Source: Streptomyces albospinus
GTDB taxonomy: Bacteria > Actinomycetota > Actinomycetes > Streptomycetales > Streptomycetaceae
Length of the DNA stretch: 64,000 bases
Reading direction: 5' to 3'
Assembly (NCBI RefSeq): GCF_014648695.1
Contig: NZ_BMRP01000017.1
Location: 43,461 to 107,460 of the forward strand
Shown here: positions 34,464-41,825 of the stretch, piece after piece
Numbering within the stretch: the first letter of the stretch is position 1
Layout of the letters: the number at the start of each line of letters is the position of its first letter
The notes under the pieces: model-generated
Told to the model about the DNA's origin: nothing
The model's database searches: none
What the model saw: only the letters and a program-made list of their open reading frames with translations
Position numbers and translations under genes: made by a program

Positions 34464-36809
34464 GTGACCATCCCGACATTACGGCCGCCGGGCCGTCCAT
34501 CGCGCCTGCGGGGGCGCCTCACGCTCGCCATCGGCGCAGCAGCCGCCATCACCGTTGCCGGACTTCCCGGACTCCACATCGGCCAGGCCGAGGCCGCGGC
34601 CAAACCACAGCGTTGCGACGAGAAGTACCTCGGGCACAGCTACGGCACCACTCCGCCCAACTCCGGGCCGCCACTCAACGGCGACTACGACCCGTACCCG
34701 ACCGACGAGAACTACACCTACGTCAATCCGGCCAGGGACTTTGACGGCGTCCTTGCACCCACCCAAGCCCAGCTCGACAAGGCCGGAACTGACTACAGGT
34801 CATGGCAGAAGAAGTTCGAGAAGACCGGCGATCCCGAATACCGGGTCATGGAGATGTACGCGCGCTACCAGCGCCAGTACAACTCGCCTACCGGATATAA
34901 GGAGTGGAACCGGTGGATGGACATCCGCTGGCTGGCACCTCATGGAAGCCCGCCCCGCGGTGACGCGTTCATGGCCCGTATGGTCAAGAAGTACAACATG
35001 GTCGGCCCGGACTGGTGGTGTGAGGACACCCTCCAGTACACCGACGAGGACGGCAAGCCGCAGAAGCGGTACGTGGACGCCCGCAACCGCGCCGAAAGCC
35101 GCAACGTCGAGATCAAGTCGAACGGCCACGTCGAAGACGACCAGATGAAGGCCGACCGGCAACTCGCCAAACAGCGCCCCAACGACAAGTTCCAGTACCT
35201 GACCGGCGCGGCCACCGACGACCCCAGCAAGAAAAAGATCAAAGCCTTCGACGAAGAGCTGAAGAAGGCACGAGGAACCAACGAGCCCCAGGCCGGCATC
35301 GTCGAACGCCGATCCAACGCCATCGAGCGCCCACAGAAGCCGAACGTCTACACCAAGTACGACCCGCGCTTCAACGCGGACCCGCTCAGGGGCGGACGCT
35401 CCCCGATCATGGACGAGGCGCTGCGCTCGGGGAAGACCCCCGAGGAAGCCTTCCGCATCCAGAAGCAGTACCAGGCGAGCAACCGCGGCGGCTACTTCAT
35501 GCGCGGCCCCGGCGGCATCGACTTCTCCACGATGCAGCTCAACTACGTCTCCACGCCCGTCAAGGGCCAGGGGATGAAGTACTCGTTGAAGGCCGACTAC
35601 GCCAAGGACCCGGACACCAAGCCCGGTTACGGCGGCGAGGCCCGCCTCAACCTGGCCGACGACGCCTTCTTCACCTGGCTCGCCCTGACCCCCGACAAGT
35701 TCTGGGTCAACCTCAACCCCATCCGACCGGACCTCATCTTGGACAGCGAGTTCGCCAAGACCGACGCCGGCCGCATCCTGCTGGAAGCAGACCTGACCCT
35801 CAAGCACGACTACGCCGACGCGATGAACCCCGACAAGTACGAGCGCGGGGAACGCTTCTGGCAGGCCGCTCCCCGCACCGCGGAGGGTCAGCCGTGCCTG
35901 CCCATCATCCGCCAGTGGATCACCCCCAAGCCCGCCACCGTCCGTGAACAGGACGGCGGCATCTACATCCTCGACGCACCCCTCAAGGTCAACATGGAGG
36001 TGCCGACAGGCCCCGACGTACCGCCGAACACCTGCAAGATCGACGAGGCGCAGACCCGGCAGGCCGAAACCCTCATCAAGACGGTGATCCAGCCCGAGCT
36101 GGAACGGCGCGTCAACAACGACCCGTCCTACGCCGACCTGCGCTACGTCTACCGCTCCCGCGTCGCGGCCGAGCACGTGCGCCGCGCGGACGCCACCCAA
36201 CCCACCGACTTCCACAAGATCATCAACAGCAACGACATCTCCAAGTGGAAGCTGCGCGCCCCGAACCAGAACTGGGACAAGAAGACCGTCTACGACAAGT
36301 ACGTCTACTCGTTCAAGAACGGCGACTACAAGTTCAAGCGGACCTACGGCGGCAAGGTGTGGATCCTGTCCATGGGCGGGGTCGACTTCTCCAAGGCCCC
36401 CAAGCGCAACATCACGCACGCCCAGTTCAACGCTCAGCACCAGGACCTGGACAAGACCACCAAGACCTCCACACAGGCGGAGACCACCTACCGCAACACC
36501 GAGCAGGTCTTCCTGGGAGCCGACGGTGAACGCGGAGGCAGCGGTGGCGACCCCACCCCGACGCCCACACCGACGGACACCGGCAAGCCCACACCGACGC
36601 ACAGCCCGTCGACTCCAGCGCCGACCCCGTCCACACCCGCCGGCGGCCACAGCCAGCCGCCGGCGACGAAGAACCCCGACGGCGACCTCGCCCACACCGG
36701 AAACAACATCCCCGTGGGCCTGATCGCGGGCATCGCCGCAGCGCTCGCCGCGACCGGCGCAGCACTCACCTGGTGGATGCGCCGCCGCAAGCAGGGGCCC
36801 GCCAGCTGA
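34464..36809 (+). CDS. Sortase-anchored large surface protein with PD-(D/E)xK-like motif
   Basis: A 781-residue exported protein. The signal peptide (RLRGRLTLAIGAAAAITVAG) ends near AEAAA. The C-terminus has a Pro/Thr/Ser-rich spacer, then LAHTG (742-746), a hydrophobic helix and an RRRK tail, the class-E sortase signal. Around residues 203-230, RYVDARN...NVEIKSNG and DDQMKADRQL give Asp205, Glu216, Lys218 and a trailing Gln, like restriction-endonuclease-fold toxins. A second region (GGIDFSTMQLNYVS; FWVNLNPIRPDLILD; TDAGRILLEADLTLK) matches an uncharacterised family also known from other large actinobacterial and cyanobacterial proteins. GTG was chosen because GGGGAGAGA precedes it. The enzyme role is inference. 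Confidence 0.7.
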   Translation: MTIPTLRPPGRPSRLRGRLTLAIGAAAAITVAGLPGLHIGQAEAAAKPQRCDEKYLGHSYGTTPPNSGPPLNGDYDPYPTDENYTYVNPARDFDGVLAPTQAQLDKAGTDYRSWQKKFEKTGDPEYRVMEMYARYQRQYNSPTGYKEWNRWMDIRWLAPHGSPPRGDAFMARMVKKYNMVGPDWWCEDTLQYTDEDGKPQKRYVDARNRAESRNVEIKSNGHVEDDQMKADRQLAKQRPNDKFQYLTGAATDDPSKKKIKAFDEELKKARGTNEPQAGIVERRSNAIERPQKPNVYTKYDPRFNADPLRGGRSPIMDEALRSGKTPEEAFRIQKQYQASNRGGYFMRGPGGIDFSTMQLNYVSTPVKGQGMKYSLKADYAKDPDTKPGYGGEARLNLADDAFFTWLALTPDKFWVNLNPIRPDLILDSEFAKTDAGRILLEADLTLKHDYADAMNPDKYERGERFWQAAPRTAEGQPCLPIIRQWITPKPATVREQDGGIYILDAPLKVNMEVPTGPDVPPNTCKIDEAQTRQAETLIKTVIQPELERRVNNDPSYADLRYVYRSRVAAEHVRRADATQPTDFHKIINSNDISKWKLRAPNQNWDKKTVYDKYVYSFKNGDYKFKRTYGGKVWILSMGGVDFSKAPKRNITHAQFNAQHQDLDKTTKTSTQAETTYRNTEQVFLGADGERGGSGGDPTPTPTPTDTGKPTPTHSPSTPAPTPSTPAGGHSQPPATKNPDGDLAHTGNNIPVGLIAGIAAALAATGAALTWWMRRRKQGPAS

Positions 36810-36837
36810 CCTGAGCAGGCAGTCGTGTCCGTCGAAT

Positions 36838-36876
36838 GAGGGCCCCACCCCCCACATCCCGGGGTGTGGGGCCCTC
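36838..36876. terminator. Terminator after the surface-protein gene
   Basis: An 11-bp perfect stem (GAGGGCCCCAC/GTGGGGCCCTC) with a C/G-rich loop starts 29 bp past the stop codon. The next gene is convergent, so it may serve both. Confidence 0.75.
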
Positions 36877-36936
36877 ACGCATGCTCTGGCGGGGACTGGA
36901 AGCGGAGCAGCGGCTACTGCGTCTGCCCAGCCCTAC

Positions 36937-37284
36937 TCAGTCCGCACGGGGCTCAGCGAGATAGGTGCCGGCCAGTGTGCCGTCGTATCCAGCGGCCTGG
37001 GCTGCGGCCTCCAGGCTCGGGTAGTCCTGGCCGATGCCTTCGCCGATCATTGCCATGTAGTCCGCGCGGGTCAGTTCGCGCTCGACCCACTGGTGCGCGC
37101 AGCGGCAGCGGATGCTGATCTCGTTGCGGTCGCAGATGACCATCCAGTCGCGCCGGGCGCCGCGCTGGGAGCACATGACGGTAATGCCTGTGATGCGGAT
37201 TTCCTCGGGGTGTGTGGTGGCCGCGCAGACCGATGTTCCCGCCCGCGGGCTGCGTCTCCTGCTGAAGCCGCAGCAGCGGGTCAT
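36937..37284 (-). CDS. Small hypothetical protein with Cys/Arg motif
   Basis: A protein of about 115 residues. The conserved-looking part is VMCSQRGARRDWMVICDRNE, then IRCRCAHQWVERELTRADY and, near the end, AAGYDGTLAGTYL. The Cys-x-Cys-x-His pattern suggests a small metal site or a redox motif. I recall similar short proteins in Streptomyces plasmids and islands but no named family. The first ~28 residues may not be real, as a downstream GTG is also possible. Confidence 0.55.
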   Translation of the reverse strand: MTRCCGFSRRRSPRAGTSVCAATTHPEEIRITGITVMCSQRGARRDWMVICDRNEISIRCRCAHQWVERELTRADYMAMIGEGIGQDYPSLEAAAQAAGYDGTLAGTYLAEPRAD

Positions 37285-37474
37285 CGCCGGATGCCGTCTC
37301 GGGCGGGACGGTTCTCGGGGCCTGAAGTTTCTTGCTGAGCATCGGCATCGTCTCCATGTCTCTGTTCAACCAGCCATAACCGGCACGGTTGCCGGTGTCC
37401 AGCCCTTTACGGTGCTGGTCAGCGCCTCGGCCCGTGGGAACGGGGCGCGCTGGGTTGAGCGCGGACGGTGGTCT

Positions 37475-37505
37475 CAGGCCCCGGCAGCTTCGCGGCCGGG
37501 GCCTG
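37475..37505. terminator. Terminator after the NTPase gene
   Basis: A perfect 11-bp stem (CAGGCCCCGGC/GCCGGGGCCTG) with a 9-nt loop starts 18 bp past the NTPase stop (minus strand). Confidence 0.75.
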
Positions 37506-37522
37506 TGCGCAGATGGCGGTCG

Positions 37523-38056
37523 TCATCGGCTTTCCAGCCGTGCTGCCAGATCGGCAGGGAGTGTGTCCCGGTTTGCCCGGGTCACCTGGACGAGTTCGAT
37601 GTCCGCGCGCCGCTTGAGGGCGTCGGTGAACGGGTCACTCTTGGCGTGGACCGTGGCGACGATGTCGATGTCGGACTCGAACAGGGAGCGGACTGTGTCC
37701 CGGAACGCCGTGCACGTCAGCTCCATACGCCCGAGCTCGTCGATCAGCACGAGTTCCCCAGGAGCCGGATCCGCTGCCGTCGACCTGAGCGGCGGCCATG
37801 CTAGCCGCTTCATGACTCCCAGGTCGACGCCGTACCGGCCCACCCGCGGTGGCCCCGGGAAGTCGACATGGGCGAGCACTGCTCGCGGGCCGCCCCCCAG
37901 TGTTTCCAATGCGAAACCGACCCGGGTGCCGCCTTGCCGGATCTCCTCCGTGGTGAAGCCGACAGCCCTACGGGTGCGCAGGAGTGCGGCCAGTCGGCGG
38001 ATAACGGTCGTCTTGCCCGAGCCGGGACGTCCTTCGAGCAGAATTCTCGTTGGCAA
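37523..38056 (-). CDS. THEP1-family nucleoside triphosphatase
   Basis: A 177-residue P-loop NTPase of the NTPase_1/THEP1 type. Walker A is GRPGSGKTTVIRR (residues 9-21), GFTTEEIRQGGTRVGF is the family's characteristic segment, and Walker B with the catalytic Glu is ELVLIDELGRME. Members hydrolyse NTPs broadly; the cellular role is unclear, and homologues are rare in Streptomyces and more common in archaea and thermophiles. It is divergent from the PEBP gene with a 123-bp shared promoter gap. Confidence 0.88.
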   Translation of the reverse strand: MPTRILLEGRPGSGKTTVIRRLAALLRTRRAVGFTTEEIRQGGTRVGFALETLGGGPRAVLAHVDFPGPPRVGRYGVDLGVMKRLAWPPLRSTAADPAPGELVLIDELGRMELTCTAFRDTVRSLFESDIDIVATVHAKSDPFTDALKRRADIELVQVTRANRDTLPADLAARLESR

Positions 38057-38179
38057 TGTGAGCTCCGATCAGGTCCGCCTTACGAGGTTCCCGGCGCGGT
38101 GGCCGGGGTGCTCGGCCGATCGGGTTTTTTGCCCGCTTCGATCGGTGCCGACCGGGCTGTTCCGGGTAGAGCCGCGCGC

Positions 38180-38632
38180 ATGACTGGAATTGAGCTCAGA
38201 AGCGTGGCGTTCGACGACCATGCGGCGATCCCTCGACGCCACAGCGGGGAGGGGGACGACGTCTCGCCACCGCTGACGTGGGCCGCGGCACCGGACGGTA
38301 CGGCGGAGTTGGTCCTGCTCTGCGAGGACCCTGACGCCCCGGGCGGGGCGTTTCTGCACTGGCTGGTCACCGGCATCGATCCGGAGAGTTCCGGTGCGGC
38401 GGAGGGGGAGATCCCTCGTGGTGGCCAGGAGTGGCCCAACGGATTCGGCCGGGTGGGCTGGGCTGGTCCGATGCCTCCGCCGGGGCATGGTGTGCACCGC
38501 TACTTCTTCCGCCTGTGGGCCGTGTCGGGGCCACTTTCCCTGCACGGCCGGCCGACAGCCGATGCAGTGCATCATGCCGTGAAGGGCCAGGCGCTGGCGA
38601 GTGGCACGCTGGTGGGCACCTACCAACGCTGA
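38180..38632 (+). CDS. YbhB/YbcL family PEBP protein
   Basis: A 150-residue phosphatidylethanolamine-binding-like protein. PPLTWAAAPDGTAELVLLCEDPDAPGGAFLHWLVTGID is the ligand-binding DPDAP...HW motif. GWAGPMPPPGHGVHRYFFRLWA is the second conserved motif. It has no signal peptide. Bacterial members bind anionic ligands, with no settled function; eukaryotic ones inhibit kinases. It is convergent with, and overlaps by a few bases, the open frame of the truncated caspase gene. Confidence 0.9.
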   Translation: MTGIELRSVAFDDHAAIPRRHSGEGDDVSPPLTWAAAPDGTAELVLLCEDPDAPGGAFLHWLVTGIDPESSGAAEGEIPRGGQEWPNGFGRVGWAGPMPPPGHGVHRYFFRLWAVSGPLSLHGRPTADAVHHAVKGQALASGTLVGTYQR

Positions 38633-39000
38633 CCGCCGTTCTTCGCTGGCGACGGTCGGGCGTGTGAGGCGCGTTCGACAGCCGGACCTCGAACGACAAG
38701 CCTAAGGGGCCTGACCAGGGTCCCAGCGCCTCGGACTTTTCGGCAGTACAGCAGCAGTACGTCCTCGCGGGTGGCCGTGGTGAAGAGTCCGTCGATTTGC
38801 CCTCTGATGTTCTGGATGCCGTGGTCGGGCAGCTTGCGGAGATCGTCGGTGCGGAACAGTCCGACCCGCTCGTCCGTCAGCACCTGCTTGAGCTGTTCGA
38901 TGTCGACGCCGGGTCCGTTCAGATCAGGGAGGGCGTGCGGGTCGAGAGGGAAGGTCGCGTTGCCGATCAGCAGCCCCCGGTAGCGTCTCCCCTCCCCCAT
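38620..39000 (-). pseudogene. Caspase-like (peptidase C14) gene, truncated
   Basis: The first ~84 residues are a standard actinobacterial caspase-like start: YRGLLIGNATFPLDPH, then LPDLNGPGVDIEQLKQVLTD and REDVLLLY. Just where YSGHG (the catalytic His loop) should follow, near 38750, the sequence switches to CRKVRGAG and unrelated residues up to the stop. The catalytic His and Cys are both missing, so no protease can be made. The start codon overlaps the EACC1 stop (TGATG). A recombination joined it to the end of the PEBP gene. Confidence 0.78.
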
Positions 39001-39392
39001 CAGCCGCCTTCTCCCAGGCGGCTGGGCACACCTTCGGTCAGAGCCTGGAAGGATGCCTGGTCGATATTGTCGCCGCTGACCTGGATCGTCCGCTGGTCCC
39101 CGGCTTCGTCGGCCCAGGTCACGGTCAGTGTCCTGGTCTTGTCCCGGGCCAGCCAGGCCCGAAAACACGTCACGGCGGCGGTCAACGCCCCGGAGGAGCC
39201 CAACGCCAGCACCACAGTGTCGATGTCGCCCTTACGGCCCGGCTCGGGCGCGCCGCGCAAGAGGACCGTCCCAGCCTCCTCACGCAGCGCGGCATATAAC
39301 GCCGCGACTTGGTCGCGCCACCGCTCCTCTTCCGGGTCGAACCTGCCCGTCCCTGGAAGAATCGCCAGTTCAGCATCCGCGGCCACGACCAC
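39000..39392 (-). CDS. Effector-associated constant component (EACC1-like) protein
   Basis: A protein of about 130 residues. Its C-terminal half (GDIDTVVLALGSSGALTAAV, TCFRAWLARDKTRTLTVTW, and QRTIQVSGDNID) is the pattern of EACC1 proteins. EACC1 proteins have been described in comparative genomics as adaptors in NTP-dependent conflict systems of multicellular bacteria, usually encoded just before a caspase or other effector. That is the case here: its stop overlaps the start of a caspase-like gene. The GTG start is approximate (39392 or 39386). The adaptor looks intact but its effector is not. Confidence 0.7.
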   Translation of the reverse strand: MVVAADAELAILPGTGRFDPEEERWRDQVAALYAALREEAGTVLLRGAPEPGRKGDIDTVVLALGSSGALTAAVTCFRAWLARDKTRTLTVTWADEAGDQRTIQVSGDNIDQASFQALTEGVPSRLGEGG

Positions 39393-40478
39393 CCCTTCGC
39401 ATACCTGCAACAGGCAGCATTTTGCCCGGGCAACACCCCCGGGGCGACACCCGCGCCACTGGCCCATCAGCCATCCGCAACTCCTCCACTACGCACAAGA
39501 TTGTGGCCAACTCGACCGCAATGAAGGTGATTTCGGACTGTCCGGAGTTCACGCCCTCCCGGTGCTCGACAGCGAACTCCCGCCCGTGAGGGCCGGGCCT
39601 GTCAAGCGTGGAAATAGCCTTTGCGCACGGCTTTTCGTTCTCTGTCCGGGCGTCTTCGTTCCACCATGAACCCGCGGGACGAGGTCCAAATCAGGGCAAC
39701 GCACCCTCGGGTTCCTACTGAAGGGCCACCAGCTGGCTTGACGCCTTCCCAACCCACCACCAGCCCGCCAAGCGCTGCCCCACCAACCATGCCAAGCGCC
39801 AAGACCTCTGCCGCTGGACGCCAGGCGGATACCTACCGGCCCCCTGCCCTCACCTGACCAGCGGGAACACCAACGGGCCCCTGTTAGCCGCAAGAGGCCG
39901 TTCCGTGATCAAGAAAAACAACAAGGCCGGTTGCCCCAACAAACTGTCGTGGCAACCGGCCTCATTGGGTCGGATGACCCACAGGGCGGCCATGCCGTCG
40001 GCGACGTCGATCGGCCCGGAGCACGTCCTCGTCCAGGGTCAGCACGTCGGCAAGCAGGGCCAGCAGCTCCGGCGCGTCGTTCAACACCTGGCGCGACAGT
40101 GCCGTCACCGTCCAGGACAACGCAGTGATGGTGGGGTCTTGCCGATGCCCGTTCCCGCCCAGATCCGGGCCATGGGTGCCTCCGCTCGCTCGATGCGTCG
40201 TGTTTCCCGGGCGACCCCGCCATGTGGTTGGCGGAACGCCGGGATCGCCGCCGGGAACGGGCACGACTGCTGATCGTCAAGGCATGGCCGACGCCGTACG
40301 ACACACTGGCGGACGAATCATCCGCGAGCCGATCGGGACCGCGTTGCCGGCGCTGCTGGAAAGGCTCGGGGAGCAGCGGGTACTCAGCGCCCTTGGCGGG
40401 CCGACCGCCCAACCGTAGTCGGCTGAGACGGTCCACCCGTCCTCCGGCTGCCTGCCGACGGTCTCCGGCCGTCCACGG
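39393..40478. other. 1.1-kb region without a recognisable gene
   Basis: Between EACC1 and cvnD I see a terminator (39925-39961) and short open frames. On the minus strand, a segment ending APELLALLADVLTLDEDVLRA looks protein-like but breaks into another frame, so a decayed gene is possible. Nothing in the region could be assigned. Confidence 0.45.
39925..39961. terminator. Perfect hairpin in the EACC1-cvnD gap
   Basis: An 11-bp perfect stem (GGCCGGTTGCC/GGCAACCGGCC) with a 15-nt loop. It lies ~500 bp past the cvn operon and could end it or a lost gene. Confidence 0.6.
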
Positions 40479-41069
40479 TCAGACGGGCGCAGGGACCTGC
40501 ACCTTGGCGATGAGCAGCTCCAGCAGCGAGAGCAGGGCGCTGCGGACGTCCTCCCGGGAGCGGGCGTCGAGCAGGAGGACGGGGGTGTTCGGGTCCCGCA
40601 GGTGCAGGGCCGCTTTGATCTCCTCGGCGGTGTACGGCTGTTCGCCGTGGAAGCAGTTCGCGCCGATGATGAACGGCAGTCCGCGGTTCTCGAAGAAGTC
40701 GATGGCGGGGAAGCTGCGGTCCAGTCGCCGGGTGTCGACCAGGACGATCGCCCCGAGTGCCCCATGCAGCAAGTCGTCCCACATGAACCAGAAGCGCTCC
40801 TGTCCCGGTGTACCGAAGAGATACAGGACCACTCCGGCGTCGGTGAGGGTGATACGGCCGAAGTCCATCGCGACCGTGGTCGCAGTCTTGCTCTCGATGC
40901 CGTCGAGGTCGTCGACTCCGACGCCCGCGGCCGTCAGCCGCTCTTCGGTGCGCAGCGGATCGATCTCGGATATCGCTTCGACCAGGGTCGTCTTGCCGAC
41001 GCCGAAGCCCCCGGCGATGAGGACCTTGACGGGGGACGCTTCCGGTGCGGTGGTGTCATAGTCGGGCAA
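40479..41069 (-). CDS. cvnD: Conservon GTPase CvnD
   Basis: A 196-residue Ras-like small GTP-binding protein. G1 is AGGFGVGKTTLVEA, the G3-like segment is LFGTPGQERFWFMWDDL, and the DT in VLVDTRRLD and VGAN-type positions complete the site. Conservons encode a membrane-linked complex of kinase CvnA, roadblock CvnB, DUF742 CvnC and GTPase CvnD that resembles eukaryotic G-protein receptors and affects development. The start overlaps the cvnC stop by 14 bp, so translation is coupled. No cvnE P450 follows. Confidence 0.93.
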   Translation of the reverse strand: MPDYDTTAPEASPVKVLIAGGFGVGKTTLVEAISEIDPLRTEERLTAAGVGVDDLDGIESKTATTVAMDFGRITLTDAGVVLYLFGTPGQERFWFMWDDLLHGALGAIVLVDTRRLDRSFPAIDFFENRGLPFIIGANCFHGEQPYTAEEIKAALHLRDPNTPVLLLDARSREDVRSALLSLLELLIAKVQVPAPV

Positions 41070-41421
41070 GGTTGTCCCTGATTTTCACGAGCAGGTGGAC
41101 ATTGGAGGTCTCGGAGGCGTCCAGCGGCGGCCGGTGGCGGATCAGACCGCGGTCCAGCAGTTCGCCGAGCAGGACCACCATGGGGGTCAGGCGCATCTGC
41201 ATCCGGGCGGCGATCTCGGCGACCGCCCGTCCGTTCGGTGCCGGGCACATGGCGAGGATTTCTTGCCACTCTGTGGGCAGGCTGCCGTGACCGTCGGCGT
41301 CAGCAGTCGCTGTGATCATCGTGTCCATCGTCAGGTCATGGCGGGATGCCGCCATACGCCCATCGGTGAGGGCGTACAGCCGCGTCCGGCGGCGCCGTCC
41401 GGGCTGGGGATCGGCTGCCAT
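41056..41421 (-). CDS. cvnC: Conservon DUF742 protein CvnC
   Basis: A 121-residue DUF742 protein: RRRRTRLYALTDGRMAASRH at the start, then a winged-helix-like C-half (MCPAPNGRAVAEIAARMQMRLTPMVVLLGELLDRGLI) and the typical end HLLVKIRDNLARL. It is thought to bind CvnD or CvnA in the conservon complex. Its ATG overlaps the cvnB stop (TAATG) and its end overlaps cvnD, as in other conservons. Confidence 0.93.
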   Translation of the reverse strand: MAADPQPGRRRRTRLYALTDGRMAASRHDLTMDTMITATADADGHGSLPTEWQEILAMCPAPNGRAVAEIAARMQMRLTPMVVLLGELLDRGLIRHRPPLDASETSNVHLLVKIRDNLARL

Positions 41422-41825
41422 TACGACGTGGACGCCTGTGTGCGTTCCGGGGTGCCCAGCCACTCGCCGAGCGCCTGCGCGGCGCGGACCGTCTCGCCGC
41501 CCAGTTCCCCGAGCCGTGCCTTGCGGGAGGCCACCACGATCAGCGTGCTGCCCGAGCCGCACCCGACGATGCACAGGTATCGGTCGTCCATCTCGACGAG
41601 TTGGCGGATCACCCCGCCGCCGTCGATCTCTCGCGAGATGGCTTTCATGGTGGACGCGATACCGGAGGCTGCCGCGGCCACCCGCTCGGCCTGGTCCTGT
41701 TCGAGCAGGTAGGCGCTGAGCTTGATCCCGTCGTTGGAGAGCAGTACGGCTCCCTGGATCCCGGCGATCCTGCTCAGGTTGTTGTCCAGGATGCTGTAGA
41801 TCGCGTCGTTCTGTGTCGTCGTCAT
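41421..41825 (-). CDS. cvnB: Conservon roadblock/LC7 protein CvnB
   Basis: A 134-residue roadblock/LC7 protein, the putative regulator of CvnD nucleotide exchange. Conserved are AIYSILDNNLSRIAGIQGAVLLSNDG at the N-terminus, RVAAAASGIASTMKAIS in the central helix and YLCIVGCGSGSTLIVVAS in the last strands. The last ~15 residues (LGTPERTQASTS) are variable. The ATG overlaps the end of cvnA by four bases (ATGA). Confidence 0.93.
   Translation of the reverse strand: MTTTQNDAIYSILDNNLSRIAGIQGAVLLSNDGIKLSAYLLEQDQAERVAAAASGIASTMKAISREIDGGGVIRQLVEMDDRYLCIVGCGSGSTLIVVASRKARLGELGGETVRAAQALGEWLGTPERTQASTS

Noticed and set aside
34800..36878. 692-codon minus-strand frame opposite the surface protein
   Set aside because: Val/Leu/Gly-rich translation of a mirrored gene, no domain, no RBS; the plus-strand gene has signal peptide and sorting motif.
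39962..40264. Minus-strand frame ending in LLALLADVLTLDEDVLRAD
   Set aside because: The C-terminal part looks protein-like, but the frame breaks and the N-terminal part is low-complexity; no family could be named.
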